DNA of 64,000 nucleotides from Athripsodes cinereus (Eukaryota; Arthropoda; Insecta; Trichoptera; Leptoceridae), in assembly GCA_947579605.1 (NCBI GenBank), contig OX388311.1, positions 23,438,951-23,502,950 of the forward strand, given 5' to 3'. Position 1 is the first letter of the stretch. Every line of letters starts with the position of its first letter. The notes below the pieces were generated by a model that worked only from the letters and a program-made list of their open reading frames with translations, did no database searches and was not told where the DNA came from. This document shows, one piece after another, positions 1 through 11,739 of this stretch. A program made the translations under genes and the position numbers.

Positions 1-640
1 TTTAAATTGTGAAAACCAGATGTTCACTTCTTGTTGACACGCTAGCAAAATCACCACAACATCGGACTAGTAGTTTAAAGTTTAAACGAGCGAAATAACA
101 GTTTTAACGACAACATCTATGAGTTTGTTTAACCAACACGGAATTAACGAAAATATCTGCACACGACACTGTTGTACACATGAAACGTTAGGCTTTGAAG
201 CGCCTCTCTATCTCTTATCAAATATCCGTCCCTAACACCATGACTCACGAGTCCTCCACACGTTTTCTTCACGGTATTCTTTCACCATTATCTTTCTATT
301 AGCTTCTATTCAATATTCTTTTACCTCACACTTCCGTGTACACAATGAGAATAAAGCAATCTGGAACACTCTATATTATTCCCTATGCATTTGTCGTAAA
401 TGTAATTACATTTAATGCTACGTACATACGTACGTACAATAAAAGAGTACAACACGTTTCTAAGAGAAGATAGAATTATGGTTTTATGTAGAACAATTCG
501 TTTATTTTTTAAAACATAAACGAATTTGTACAGTCAAACTTTAAATCTACCTAATTTCAATAAATCGCTACCTAGATATTTCAATTGATTGTTAGATTGA
601 TAGGTAATGTAAGAAAATAATGGAGTTTTTATGTATTAAA
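1..640. other. AT-rich non-coding sequence
   Basis: No reading frame, splice-flanked exon or repeat end could be recognised. The stretch carries several TACGTACG-like words near 420-440 but nothing with clear structure. It is probably intron or intergenic DNA. Confidence 0.5.
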
Positions 641-649
641 AATCCATCC

Positions 650-872
650 ACCTCATCACGGTTTATCCCATAAGTGGGGTAGCTTACGGACCAACTGCCT
701 TTAAAAACCATGCAAGTCGACCTCTCCGTGCCAATAAAAGTTAAGATATTCGAGATGGTTGAAAATATCATTGCTAAACTGAAGATGTTTAATGTCTTAA
801 AACGTGATACATTACAAATGCCGGTCTTTTACAGGACACTTAGAAATTTACAGAAATGAGTAGGAGGTATGT
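650..872 (-). repeat. SINE-like family A copy
   Basis: This is a diverged copy of the commonest repeat in the window, read on the minus strand. It begins with the family's 3' end (CATCACGGTTTATCCCA, on + as printed), passes the CTCTCCGTGCCAATAAAAG and AAGATGTTTAATGTCTTA blocks and ends in TTTACAGGACACTTAGAAA. Recognition is by alignment to the cleaner copies at 17224 and 27852. It is too diverged to show a tail or target duplication. Confidence 0.75.
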
Positions 873-879
873 TCAATAC

Positions 880-3800
880 CAGAAAACTCCGCGAGATAAA
901 AATAAATAAATTTTGGAATATTGTTTACGCAAAGATATTGGATGTCTCTGCGAAACAATGTTACAACAAAATTACAATTATATCTCTAAAAGTGTAACAA
1001 TGATTTCTCCCAGCATCATCATGCAAGTAGACTGTTGTTTGTATTCAATTCGAAATTACATCATAAAATTTATCATCAATGTGTAAAACGACCATAAAGT
1101 CAGATTTAATAATATATACGTATTGTGTATCTTGCACAATCCCTATCACCAGCGAACATAATGTTCACCTTCATCAAGTGTTTTATATATTGCCTACAAT
1201 GTCTTCAACATCATTACTCGCTTTTGTTTCAAGACGACATCTTTTATTTATTTTATCTTCAGTTGTCTTTACACAATTACTTACCTACTGAATGCCTTGT
1301 GTTAAACAAATAACAAACAAATGCAATGGTTTAAGATGTTTCTGTAGAAGTTTTCCATTTCATCACCATTGTGTGTTTTTCTATATACAATGAAGCATGT
1401 GATGATGATATAGTCATTTATTTGACAGTTAAACACGTGTATTCACAAGTTAACACCGATTGTTTGATTTGTTGTTCAATTTCTTGTGTCAACTTTGTTA
1501 GCAGTTGAATATAGATGTATCACCAATAGTAATTTTTACCTACTTCTGAAAATAACTGTGGAAGCAATATTATTATTTAAATATTTTACCATTCTTGCCT
1601 ACTTTTACTCGTATAGCAAATGTTTTTCAGTATTTACTAAACAATATTTATTTAAATTCTTGGCTTCAAATAAACGATGAGTATAACTCAAAATATTGGA
1701 TTACATGTAAATATTTGGTACTGCAAAAGAAGGTAGACACGTAATAAATTCAAATCGTTGTTTTCTATTTGTACAAACAACTAGGTACCTACTTAAAAAT
1801 ATTTGTAACGTGAAGAACTAGGCATACAAATTATTTAACCATCTAAAAATATGCATGGGGACTACAAAAATATCCTGTATTTGTCTTGGGCTTTTGTACT
1901 ACCTGAGTTTATAGACCATAATATCTTGCAGTTTTACGAAAATCTTTCAGTTATTCCAGTACTTTTATCTATCAAATTTAAATTCTTCTAAGAAACCTTT
2001 TCCTAAATACATACCATCAATAGCATAACGAATATTATTGATATGAACTTGAAATATTCTTTATTCCTGTTTTATACAGTTATTAGTTAGGACACATAAT
2101 AAATTCAGTAGCATTGAAACTATATAAAATATAAGTAGTAGGTACACAAGTACAGGTTGAATAGACACGAGTGTGAAACATATACAGCAATTAAATTATA
2201 GTGTTGCACTCCATATCCCTTTATTGTACCTTACATATATAATAACATTATGTTGTAACTCCCGTATGTTGTTTCTACTAATGTCAAGTATTGACTGACC
2301 GAAGTTTTGGTTCATTCTGGCTAAACAGAATAAGTCGGTTTGGGTTACGGTTTCGATATAAAAAAATAATACAAACTCCTATTAGCAAAAAAAAAAACTA
2401 TAATGTGCACTATGTGATATTTAGTTTTTTTAAAGTAAGGGAAAAATTCTCCCATGCCGCAACAGTTGCGAGGCAGGTAGACAATGTTGAGATAATAAAC
2501 TTTCATAGTACATCTCTTTCTTTGCATTCACATTTAGATATTTTTTATAATAAAACATGGATTATACTAACACACAGTCGTTCATGAGAAGTTACACCAC
2601 TTTGTCAAAGTATGGGATTCTAGGACGTGCGTACGTTTTCCACTTTTACCTCAGACTCAGATTCGCTTTCATTCTTTCATAATATTTATTCGTTTCACAT
2701 GTTAATGAAAATATATCAACACTTCCATCGAGCTATTTATCTCGACACTATATATTTGAAAGTGTTTTTACAATTTGATTATAGGTTCTAAATTACGATT
2801 TCCGATTGTTCGAAAATGGAACGAATACCGAAATCCGGCTCTAATAGAATATCCAGTTTCGGGTTGCATTTCGTTTAGTGTAAATTCTGTGTTGTTATCG
2901 GGATGTGACACGATAGTTCCCACACGTTACATCACGACCAGCTGGTGCCGTTCTTTAAGTGGGGAACTTTCGTGGCGATGATAAATTAATGTTAAGTCGA
3001 TTTAACACTCTTCCTTCTTTTACCTTGACTCTTCAAGTACCGTTTTATGTACAAACAAACATACTATTATACATACCAAACACCACTAGAACATTATTAT
3101 TTACCTTAGTTCTTACATTGAGTGATTTAGTCATAATTATTATTATAATAAATATTTTTAATTAACTACGTTAATGCATTGTAACAATCTCTCAAGACCA
3201 TTTTAAATAATTATTTATTGAAGTACCATTAATATTATATTTTTACCTATGAAAGTAAGTACTTACCTACATGTTTTAAGAGAAAATATTTGTGTACCTA
3301 CATTATTTCATATTTACTTATATAAAAGATCATTATTTATATGAATCAGTAATTATTTTGAAATTACCATATTAGTTTTGAACATCTATGTCCTTTTGTT
3401 GACACAAAGGTATTTTCGATTTCTATTTGAAGAGGAATTATTTATATTATTAATGTTAAACAATCTTGAAACTACATGCACTAAGTCCCTTGATAAGATC
3501 ACTTATGGGAAGTGCCGTGTTAGTATTAAAAGCATTGTATAGTTTTACTCGATTTTCATAGACAATCAGAACCTACATACTTAAAATTCAGGTTGAAAAC
3601 CATAAAGCATATTTTGTGTAACTTCTGAAGCATTTCCTACCTAGTTTTCTAAATATATGGGTACTGTCTTCGTATCATGTTTTTGAAGGAAGTACAATAA
3701 ATTCTCATACGTTTATACTGAATGCATTATGTTACATTTGTATCGACATTATTGACCAAACTGCATAGCTATTGTATTCATATTGTGATACATGGTGTTT

Positions 3801-4110
3801 GTTTATCTCTGAAATTAGATAGAAAACCTTCAATTTACATACAAGCCATGCTTTGTGTTTTACCGAACGTAGTGTCTTCACTAAGTATTACTTTGTTTCG
3901 GTATACAATAAAGAAACCAACTAATGTCACTCCAAATGGAAGAATATTCCATTATCTAGTAGGTAGTAATCTTTCTCAACAAAGAAGCTACTAAATTGTT
4001 CTTTGAGGATGAAATATATCTATGGAGAATTGGGTATTCATAATATTTGTATCACCGAATTATATTCAGAAAGTCAAAACTCGAAATCAAATTTTTCTCC
4101 AAATACAAAA
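880..4110. other. AT-rich non-coding sequence
   Basis: The short open frames here have AT-driven composition and no recognisable protein. The stretch 2775-2990 is somewhat less AT-rich, with CCGAAAT/CCGG words, and may be an old repeat, but I could not identify it. The rest shows nothing beyond AT runs. Confidence 0.45.
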
Positions 4111-4114
4111 TTTT

Positions 4115-4172
4115 ACTGTAGAGCCGACCCCAAGTAAATGGGATAAAGGCGAGGGCGAAGAAGAAGAAGACA
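4115..4172 (+). repeat. LINE 3'-end stub
   Basis: The words AGAGCCGACCCCAAGTAAATG and GGGATAAAGGCGAGGGCGAAGAAGAAGAAG translate as ADPK, stop, and a run of arginine-rich codons. This is the typical end of an RTE-like reverse transcriptase ORF and its 3' UTR as I remember it from insect genomes. The stub is 5'-truncated, so almost nothing of the enzyme remains. Confidence 0.5.
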
Positions 4173-4510
4173 CAATTTTACTGTACAAAATATGATATTT
4201 CATTTGGAGGGTAATTTTGCAAAACTTTTAGCTACAAAGTACTCTTTTTAAAATGTCGATATTTTATTATTATTTTTTTCATTTCTAAAGATATATCTGG
4301 GTTTTGTTACAAACCCAAATGCAATATTATACACCTTTCACAGTAAGCTACTAAAATTTTGTGTCGTGAAAGGGGAGTTTGCCGGCACCTGGTATCGAAC
4401 CACGGACTCCACGTTCACGAGGCCGAGACTCTATCTCCAGGCTACTGACGAACTCTTAATTATTATACCCGTTATGTCATTGTTGTTTTTTATATATTTT
4501 TTAAATTTAC

Positions 4511-4560
4511 GAAAACATGTAAAAGGCTTTTTTATTGCCGTGTATATTTATAAAATATTT
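4511..4560 (+). repeat. LINE 3'-tail family C copy
   Basis: It contains the core ACATGTAAAAGGCTTT followed by GCCGTGTATATTTATAAAAT. The same core precedes AATAAA-rich tails at 11064, 11379, 13847 and, inverted, at 39607, so it is the 3' end of one retroposon family. No coding part is attached. Confidence 0.55.
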
Positions 4561-5473
4561 GAATTCGAGTGTGCCTATTACATTTAACAAAAACCTTCTT
4601 CAAAATATTAATATTAGTGGAAAATACTTCAAAAATCTCTCGTAGACTTTAACAATATATTTTATCGGTTAATATCCTCGTGTATTGCATTTCTTTGTCT
4701 TGCAACAATGCGCGTTTACAAATAAGTTTGCTTAAAAATGAATCTGGTGAACTTGCAATCAGAACGTCGTCTGCCTTTTTTAAACAAAACGACCTTATTC
4801 TACATTATAATATTATTTAATTTTAAAATGAGTTACAAAATGTATGCATAATGTACGTACATACTGAGCTTTTTCACGTAAACAATTGTAAAGTGTTGAG
4901 TAGAAATTTCCAAATTAGTAAAAAATATACATAATATGAGACAAAAGATATTACCTATTAACTATCATGTTCACGGTATATTAGTGGAAGGTTTTTGATT
5001 GTCGTGGCTCATAAAGTCGTTAGTTGTTTACCTACTAGATTTTGTGTAGTACATTTTAGTTACGGTGTTTTGTAATTTATTCTAGTTTAATCGTGTCATG
5101 TGGTACATATTATTATTATTATTTAATATTGTGATATTGGATTCTACTTTACACGAAATAGAATTTTAATCCCAATCACGTAGTGGCATTGAGGGAAATC
5201 TTCGTTCAATGACTTCACGGAATAGCTGTTCTTACAAAATCCTTTACGATATAATATGTATGTACATTCGTACATTAAATTCTATGACAACTAAATATTT
5301 AAACTACATTTTTCGATATAATTTTTTTTTGTTGTGCTTTCCAATTTTTTTTACCTCCCCGGCATGGCACAATTTCAAGAATCAATACATCTTTGGTGTT
5401 GATTCATGTATATTTCTTATTTTAAATTTTGATATTATTGACCGAAGGTATTTGTTGGAAGACCATTTCAAGG

Positions 5474-5642
5474 TGAATTGAAAAAAAAATACCATTTACT
5501 TAACTTCCAATTGACTTTATTAATTATTACGCTTACTATAGAATTCGGAGACTCTTGGCTCAATCTTCAGGAGATTTGAAGAAAATATTTTTTCTTACAA
5601 TCAATTGGAAGTTAACTAAAAAGTGTTTTTTTTTTCAATTCA
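5474..5642. mobile_element. Hairpin MITE, about 169 bp
   Basis: The ends are imperfect inverted repeats of about 40 bp. The left arm (5474-5514) starts TGAATTGAAAAAAAAA and ends AACTTCCAATTGA. The right arm (5601-5642) reads as its reverse complement with a few mismatches. The centre holds an inner inverted pair, CTTCA/TGAAG. There is no coding capacity. A clear target-site duplication was not found, so the class of the parent transposon is unknown. Confidence 0.6.
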
Positions 5643-5654
5643 TCTATTATACAT

Positions 5655-5861
5655 AAGTCTCGAATAGGTCTCCCAATCTCTCCCGTTTACTTAAAATGTC
5701 TTGTGAAAAGCAGATTTTCGATAAAATAATATATTTTACATCGATGAGGTATGCCACCCATCCTGAATGTCTTAATTTTTTGCTGGTACAAAAAAGACAG
5801 TTAATTTGTTAATTACATGGTCTGTTTGTAACCCTACTTGTGGAATATGCAGTGATGGTAC
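5655..5861 (+). repeat. SINE-like family A copy
   Basis: This is a plus-strand copy running from the 5' block (TAGGTCTCCCAATCTCTCCC) through CGATGAGGTATGCCACCC and CATCCTGAATGTCTTAA to the 3' end TGTGGAATATGCAGTGATGG. It lies directly next to the hairpin MITE at 5474. Confidence 0.8.
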
Positions 5862-5869
5862 AATATTGC

Positions 5870-8800
5870 ATGAATAACCAAAATATTAATATGTAGGTAA
5901 TGATGGGAGTACTCAAAAATATGTGTATGGCGGCATCTGCTTTTTATAACTACGCATTTAATAGTACAGGTAGCATATCATATCAACTTGCGGACCTACC
6001 TGTAATCAAAACGACATGAAATGTTGTTAAGTACCTACCTATATACTTTGAAGAATGAATGGGTGTCACTTATAATAATATTCAATAATAATGCAGTGAC
6101 AAAGAAACAGTTATTGTCATCGTTTCAATTGGAATATTAATTAGCTCCTTAACTACTGAGTACATAGTTTAATTGACGACACTTGATTGACGGAAGGAAT
6201 GATGGTGTCTGGATTTTTTCAGGTCTCCTAGTAGACATATTTCTAGGTAAATGTATAAATTATTTATCATGTAGAACTTTACGTACGTGATTCGTCAACG
6301 ATATTCGATAGTTCTTACTACAGTACTACTTATTTTGATTTTTAAGGCAAGGAACCTGACATTGAGTGAATTATGAAAAAGTCGATTTTTTGCTATTATA
6401 TTTTCTTTTGTGCAAACAATTGTACAAAAAAAAATATTTATGCACCGAAAGATATGAGTGCATGTACAATTATACGCTGCCTTGTTAAAATCACACTATT
6501 AATTTTTTCTAGATTTTCATTTTAGAAACATTTTTATCACATTATTTTAATACTTTAATGATAGGTTAGATTTGTCTAGAAAACGAAAAATTTAGTTAAC
6601 TAACAAAAAAACAGAAATAATTGACCACTTCATTTGTATAGGTATGTTATGTACCGATTAAGTTATAATGTAACTTAAGAAATAAAAAGTAATTGGTTGT
6701 CTAATTTAGCATAACTTCAAATTTTTCTTCAAGTTTGATTAAGTTCAAATAGGTGGAAGAATATTTGGCACTTAAAATTCTTTCCCTCAATGTGTGCATG
6801 AACTTATGTTTATTTTTTTATTTTCATGAAGCCTCTTGATAATTTCATCTCCTTATCTCAGCAGGCATCACAAATGTTTTTAAATTTATTCTTAACATTT
6901 TATAAGGATGGTAAAAATATAAAATAAATATATTTTGCAGTTTTAAAATGTAATTTGGTCTTACGTTACATATTGTGATTCAAAAGTTTACACTCTCCCT
7001 TATCAAATGTAATTCGTTTCTGTCACATTAAAGGTCACTTTATCCTTAATGTACGATATTGGATTCCTTAAGCAATCTTCTTGACTACACGAAAATATTT
7101 TTCAATGTAGTCCTTTTGCTTGTAAGCATTAGTAAACAATTTTATATCAGCGTGAAAATTTGTTAGGAATCGAGAAATAAAATTTTAATTCACTTTTTGT
7201 AGAAATGATAATTAAAAAGATACCACATATTAGATATATTTATACTTACTTATTTAGTTTAATTTTTTTTTTTAATATTTTTCTTTAAATGATATTCCAT
7301 AACCATAAGTGGCCTAATTGCATTAAGAGAAAAATGAGACATTCAGGAGCGGTGACATAATAATATGTACCAAAATGTCTTGTACTTAATAATTATTAAC
7401 AACCATTTAATGTTAGAATAGAATCTTCGAAATATACACCATGTTACTTATTTGTAATAAATCATCTCAAAACTGCCCATGGGTATCCCAAAACGTACCA
7501 TAATAGATCAATATAAAGTCAATAACTAGTGTATAATAAAAATAATAAATATGTATTTGATATTATATTTGATTAATGTAGATATGTACGAAAAACTTAT
7601 TTAATTGATGAATCAATCAAAGGTTGGCATACTTGAGTATTTGCATAGATCTTATTTATAACTTAATGATCCAACAGGATATTGTACTACGTAGTACAAA
7701 AAAATCGATAAAAGAAACACGAATAAGATCTTAATATAAGGTCATAAAAGGCGTACAGAGAACAAAGCTTTATCTTGGTGTAGGACACTTCCGTATTTAC
7801 ATATAATACAATGAAGTATGTTAACATAATAGGTCATTAGTCATGAGCTCCATTAATTTGATTGAAAGCTTTCAAAATACACGCCGAGTTCTTATCTTTA
7901 GGTTTGTAAATTATCTCATCCAAAATAAACTTAATCCAAATGAAACTAATTTGCGCCCACGCGATATCTTGTCTGTCGGTTGATGATTGGATGAACTCTA
8001 CCTTACTAAATCTTCTAACTAGTCAAGTCAAGTGTTTGAAGCTGGAGTCGTGTTTTCTTATCGAATGTTGTCATAATAATATTATTAAAGTGGGCGCTTG
8101 ACGGGGAAAACATAAAATATATCGAAGAAGAACTTTAGATTTTTTTTTGTTACATAACTTGTTCGGATTAAAATCTGATTAGGAAGACCACTTGTTTTCT
8201 TTTAAAGAAAGATTAATGTACGGTGTGAACTCAACATCTCTAGAACCATAATAATATGTGAACTGTGTAGCGAATATTTACTGAGTAAATTGTGAATTTT
8301 GTCTATCGAAAATAGATTTGTAAGTATTTATTTTTTCAATATATCTTATTTATTCTGAGTATAATGTAGTTTCTATGATAGGAAAGTCAAGTAAAAATGA
8401 TAAAAAAACTGGTTTATTTCTTTCCGAATATTTTTTTAAAATTAAAATTACTAAAACACTTATTTTCGTTATTTATATTTGCAAAGTTTATCACACAGCA
8501 TAATTATCTAGCTCTGGAACAAAATATCATTTAACAAAATACAAGTCACTTAATAGATACTTGCCAAATACGGCATCCTCACTACCTAGAGCTTGCCTAT
8601 TTTAATATACATAATAATATGAAATTTACATATTTACAATGTTCTCGTGTAAAATTTTCTTTACAGTCTGTCAACATTCAACGCACACTCCCACTTACAT
8701 ATATACTAGACTAAAGAGAGTTTATTATTATTATATTATTTCTTAAAGTGACTTAAACTTGACCTCAGTTAACCAGAATAATCAGCGAACAACTTAACCT

Positions 8801-9740
8801 ACGCCTGGCAGTCCATTGTAGTGATTCTTAACCATATTACCTATGATTTATTGTTCAACTCCATATCATATAGAAAAAGTATCGCTTGCTTTCCATTTAC
8901 AGAAAATATTATTATGTTTGGGTATTAAGAAGAAATTTATAATAAATCACCGAGATTTTAAAAAGAAAGTTTATATTTTTTATAATTGTTTTAATACGCT
9001 TTTAGCTTCGCTTATTATTGATTGAAGAATTAAGTATCTTCAAAAATGCTTTCTTTGTGAATATTTCGTATTTCTTAAAATTATTTTTTTTTGTCATGGT
9101 TTTTACAGAGATTCTTGAACACATCGGAAAGAACAATAAATAATATGTGTATTAGTGTCAACGATATCAGGAATTTTGGAATATGCGAAAAAATATGGTA
9201 ATTTGTTTGACACAAAAAGTAAAGTGTTTGTTCTTTCATTGATAAAATATTGATGTTTTAAAGTCAAAGAAAATATTTTAAATTTCATTTAAAAACAAAC
9301 TGTGGTTATGCAATAAAAAATATAAAACATATCGTTTTCACGATCAATTTAACTTTAATTTTGTTTGTGATATGTACATTTTCAAAAAAAGTTTTTCACC
9401 CAGTCAAGGTATGTAAGTATGTACTCGTATAAAGTTTTATTGCACTATTCATTGCATTTAAAGTAATACAAGAGTTTTATATTTATTTTGCATTGCATTT
9501 ATTTTATTATCCTTTTACCAACTGTAACATCGAGTTTTATGGTAATAACTTTAATTTTTCTGTTTTATATCCAAGAAATTTGATTATTTATTGATCATTA
9601 TGAAAGGCCTTTTATATATTTTTTATTATTGCATAATTTTCATACACTCATCTTATTTTTTTTCTATAGCATGCAATTATTTACACCTTCTTCCTAAAGC
9701 AATCAAGTTCTATCCATTTATCCATACTATCATGCCGTTT
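5870..9740. other. AT-rich non-coding sequence
   Basis: No exon, gene remnant or complete repeat was recognised. Short open frames near 8843 and 9103 have AT-driven composition and no family signature. Confidence 0.45.
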
Positions 9741-9743
9741 TTC

Positions 9744-9977
9744 TCATGGGGTAGGCAGAAAGGATCCAGTGCCACTTCTTTCAATCTTTGCATACTTATA
9801 TCTTTCGCTTCCGTCACTGCCATAACAATTCATAATGCATGCTCTCCTACCAAATGTGCTTAACGTGTGTCCATACTGTAGGATCTGATTTATTTGATCT
9901 TTCCATTTGATCCTCGGATGGTCACGTCTCCGGACACCATTCCTCTTAGCCAAGAATATTTTCTCTGTGTCATTCAT
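9744..9977 (-). pseudogene. LINE reverse-transcriptase C-terminal tail
   Basis: The minus-strand frame gives KRNGVRRRDHPRIKWKDQIN, then HTLSTFGRRACIMNC. The basic stretch followed by a tryptophan helix and a short cysteine-containing tail is typical of the end of insect non-LTR retrotransposon ORF2 proteins, after the reverse-transcriptase thumb. Only about 77 residues remain and the catalytic YxDD region is absent, so this is a 5'-truncated dead copy. It has no link to a host gene. The identification is from memory of the family pattern. Confidence 0.65.
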
Positions 9978-9979
9978 TC

Positions 9980-11060
9980 TTTCGTTTCTTGGTTAGTACA
10001 CCAACATCTCATATAGTACTGATTGAAGATATATAGAAAAGGTAATTTTTGTTGTCCTTTATTTTTTTTATTATCCTTCTTAATACGTAGTTATCCACTA
10101 CAGAAATAAAATTCAATATTCGAAATGATTTTGACAATCTTTAAGATGCAACAATTATGTACATTATATCGAATGATTCCAAATCATTCTAAAGTGCTAA
10201 GTCGATCTAGGACTTGTACCAACCTACAATAAATACAATTGTATAAATAGACTTTAAATTGTTACCCTCTGCATAGACTGAATAGAGAGCAATAATTCAC
10301 GACCTTCTTATCATTACAAGGATTATGTAATGCTTTACAATAATTCAATATTATCATAGTGTGTAATAATAAATCGTCACTAAAATCACAAAGCCTTTAA
10401 CGTTTATTCATTGTGTGTGGAACTGTAATATCGTCATAATACTGTATGGAGTTTATTGTCATTATATCAACAATAACAAATCATTTTAGATAATCCACTT
10501 ATTTGTCACCAGATTGCACAGAATACGTGGGAGTACATTGTATTACCCTTACAACTGATTCTTACGTAGAGACCAGCGCGCTAACGACTCCCGTCATTTC
10601 TGGTCCAATAGCTTTTCCTTACAAGGATATCTCGTATGCGTAGGAGTAGTAGAGGAACATACCTATTAAACAACCAGAATCTCAATGTTAAAATATAGGC
10701 TCACATTTTGTTATTAGTGCATACATAGTATATTTATTTTATTCTCGCAGACACTGTGAACATACTCGCACTACTAGTATTGCACATAGTAGGTAATATT
10801 ACCTGAAGTTATCTATCTTTATAGTAATTATGTTTACTAGTTTTTGCTCAATGGCTTGTTAGTGAATAATAGAAGTGATTTCATTGTTGTTGATAAAGTA
10901 ACTACTTTGTATGATCAAATGTTTTTGAGTAAGTTTTTAGTATTGTCCGCGTTGTTATGTCATGTGTTTTTGGGTGATTTTGTGTTTACATAATCCTTGT
11001 ACTTGTGCCATACAAATGATTTCATCTCTGTCAAATTGTTTTTTTTCTACTTTGTTATAT
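9980..11060. other. AT-rich non-coding sequence
   Basis: No gene or recognisable repeat was seen. The region 10500-10660 is less AT-rich than its surroundings but has no long frame. Confidence 0.45.
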
Positions 11061-11063
11061 GTT

Positions 11064-11114
11064 TAACGTGTAAAAGGCTCACGCCGTGTACAAGTGATAA
11101 ATAAATAAATAAAT
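11064..11114 (+). repeat. LINE 3'-tail family C copy with (AAAT)n tail
   Basis: AACGTGTAAAAGGCTCACGC is followed by CGTGTACAAGTG and an (AAAT)n tail. This is the clearest copy of family C and shows that the AAAT run is its 3' terminus. Confidence 0.65.
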
Positions 11115-11378
11115 CTCCATAGCATACTATTAAATGCTCTGTTAGAATAGTGTACGTGCTCTGAATATCTAAATGTTAGGAAAAAAACAGTTCGTCATTG
11201 ATAAAAAAAAATTGTAGGTACGTCTAATCTTTTTAAATTCTTTTGTTTGTACCTACAAGATGGGTTTTATCCTAAAATACTTGCATCATTTTTTTTTACA
11301 ATTTATTTTAATGCAACTATAACTGTATTTTACTTTCTTCGTCTGTCTAATTGTTATTTTTGGCTTATTGATTAACAT

Positions 11379-11422
11379 GTAAAAGGCTTTGCCGTGTAAA
11401 AATTAATAAATTAATAAAATTA
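11379..11422 (+). repeat. LINE 3'-tail family C copy
   Basis: AACATGTAAAAGGCTTTGCC is followed by GTGTAAAAATTAATAAATTAAT. It lies about 270 bp downstream of the previous copy in the same orientation. Confidence 0.6.
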
Positions 11423-11596
11423 ATTTTAGATATTCTAATTCTTCACGACATATTTCTTAAGAAATAAAAGACATAATAAAGTTTAATTTATCGACCGACG
11501 GTTCTTGGTGGAAGTCCATATTAATAATTTATAAAATGCAAAAGTAAACTTTACTTTTGCCTGACGATGAGAGCGGAAGCTCTTGTAAGCCTACCA

Positions 11597-11735
11597 TACC
11601 ATCACGGCTCATCCCACAAGTGGGGTAGCCAGAAGATCAGCTGCATGTAAGAAACATGCAAACTGTCCTCTTCGTGCCAATATAAAATTAAGACATTCAG
11701 GATGGGTGGCAAGCCTCATCTCGGCTCGCAAAAAT
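11597..11735 (-). repeat. SINE-like family A copy, 5'-truncated
   Basis: TACCATCACGGCTCATCCCA opens the printed strand, followed by GTGGGGTAGCC, CTGTCCTCTTCGTGCC and GACATTCAGGATGGGTGGC. It breaks off at CTCATCTCGGCTCGC. It is one of the least diverged copies and therefore probably younger. Confidence 0.85.
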
Positions 11736-11739
11736 AAAT

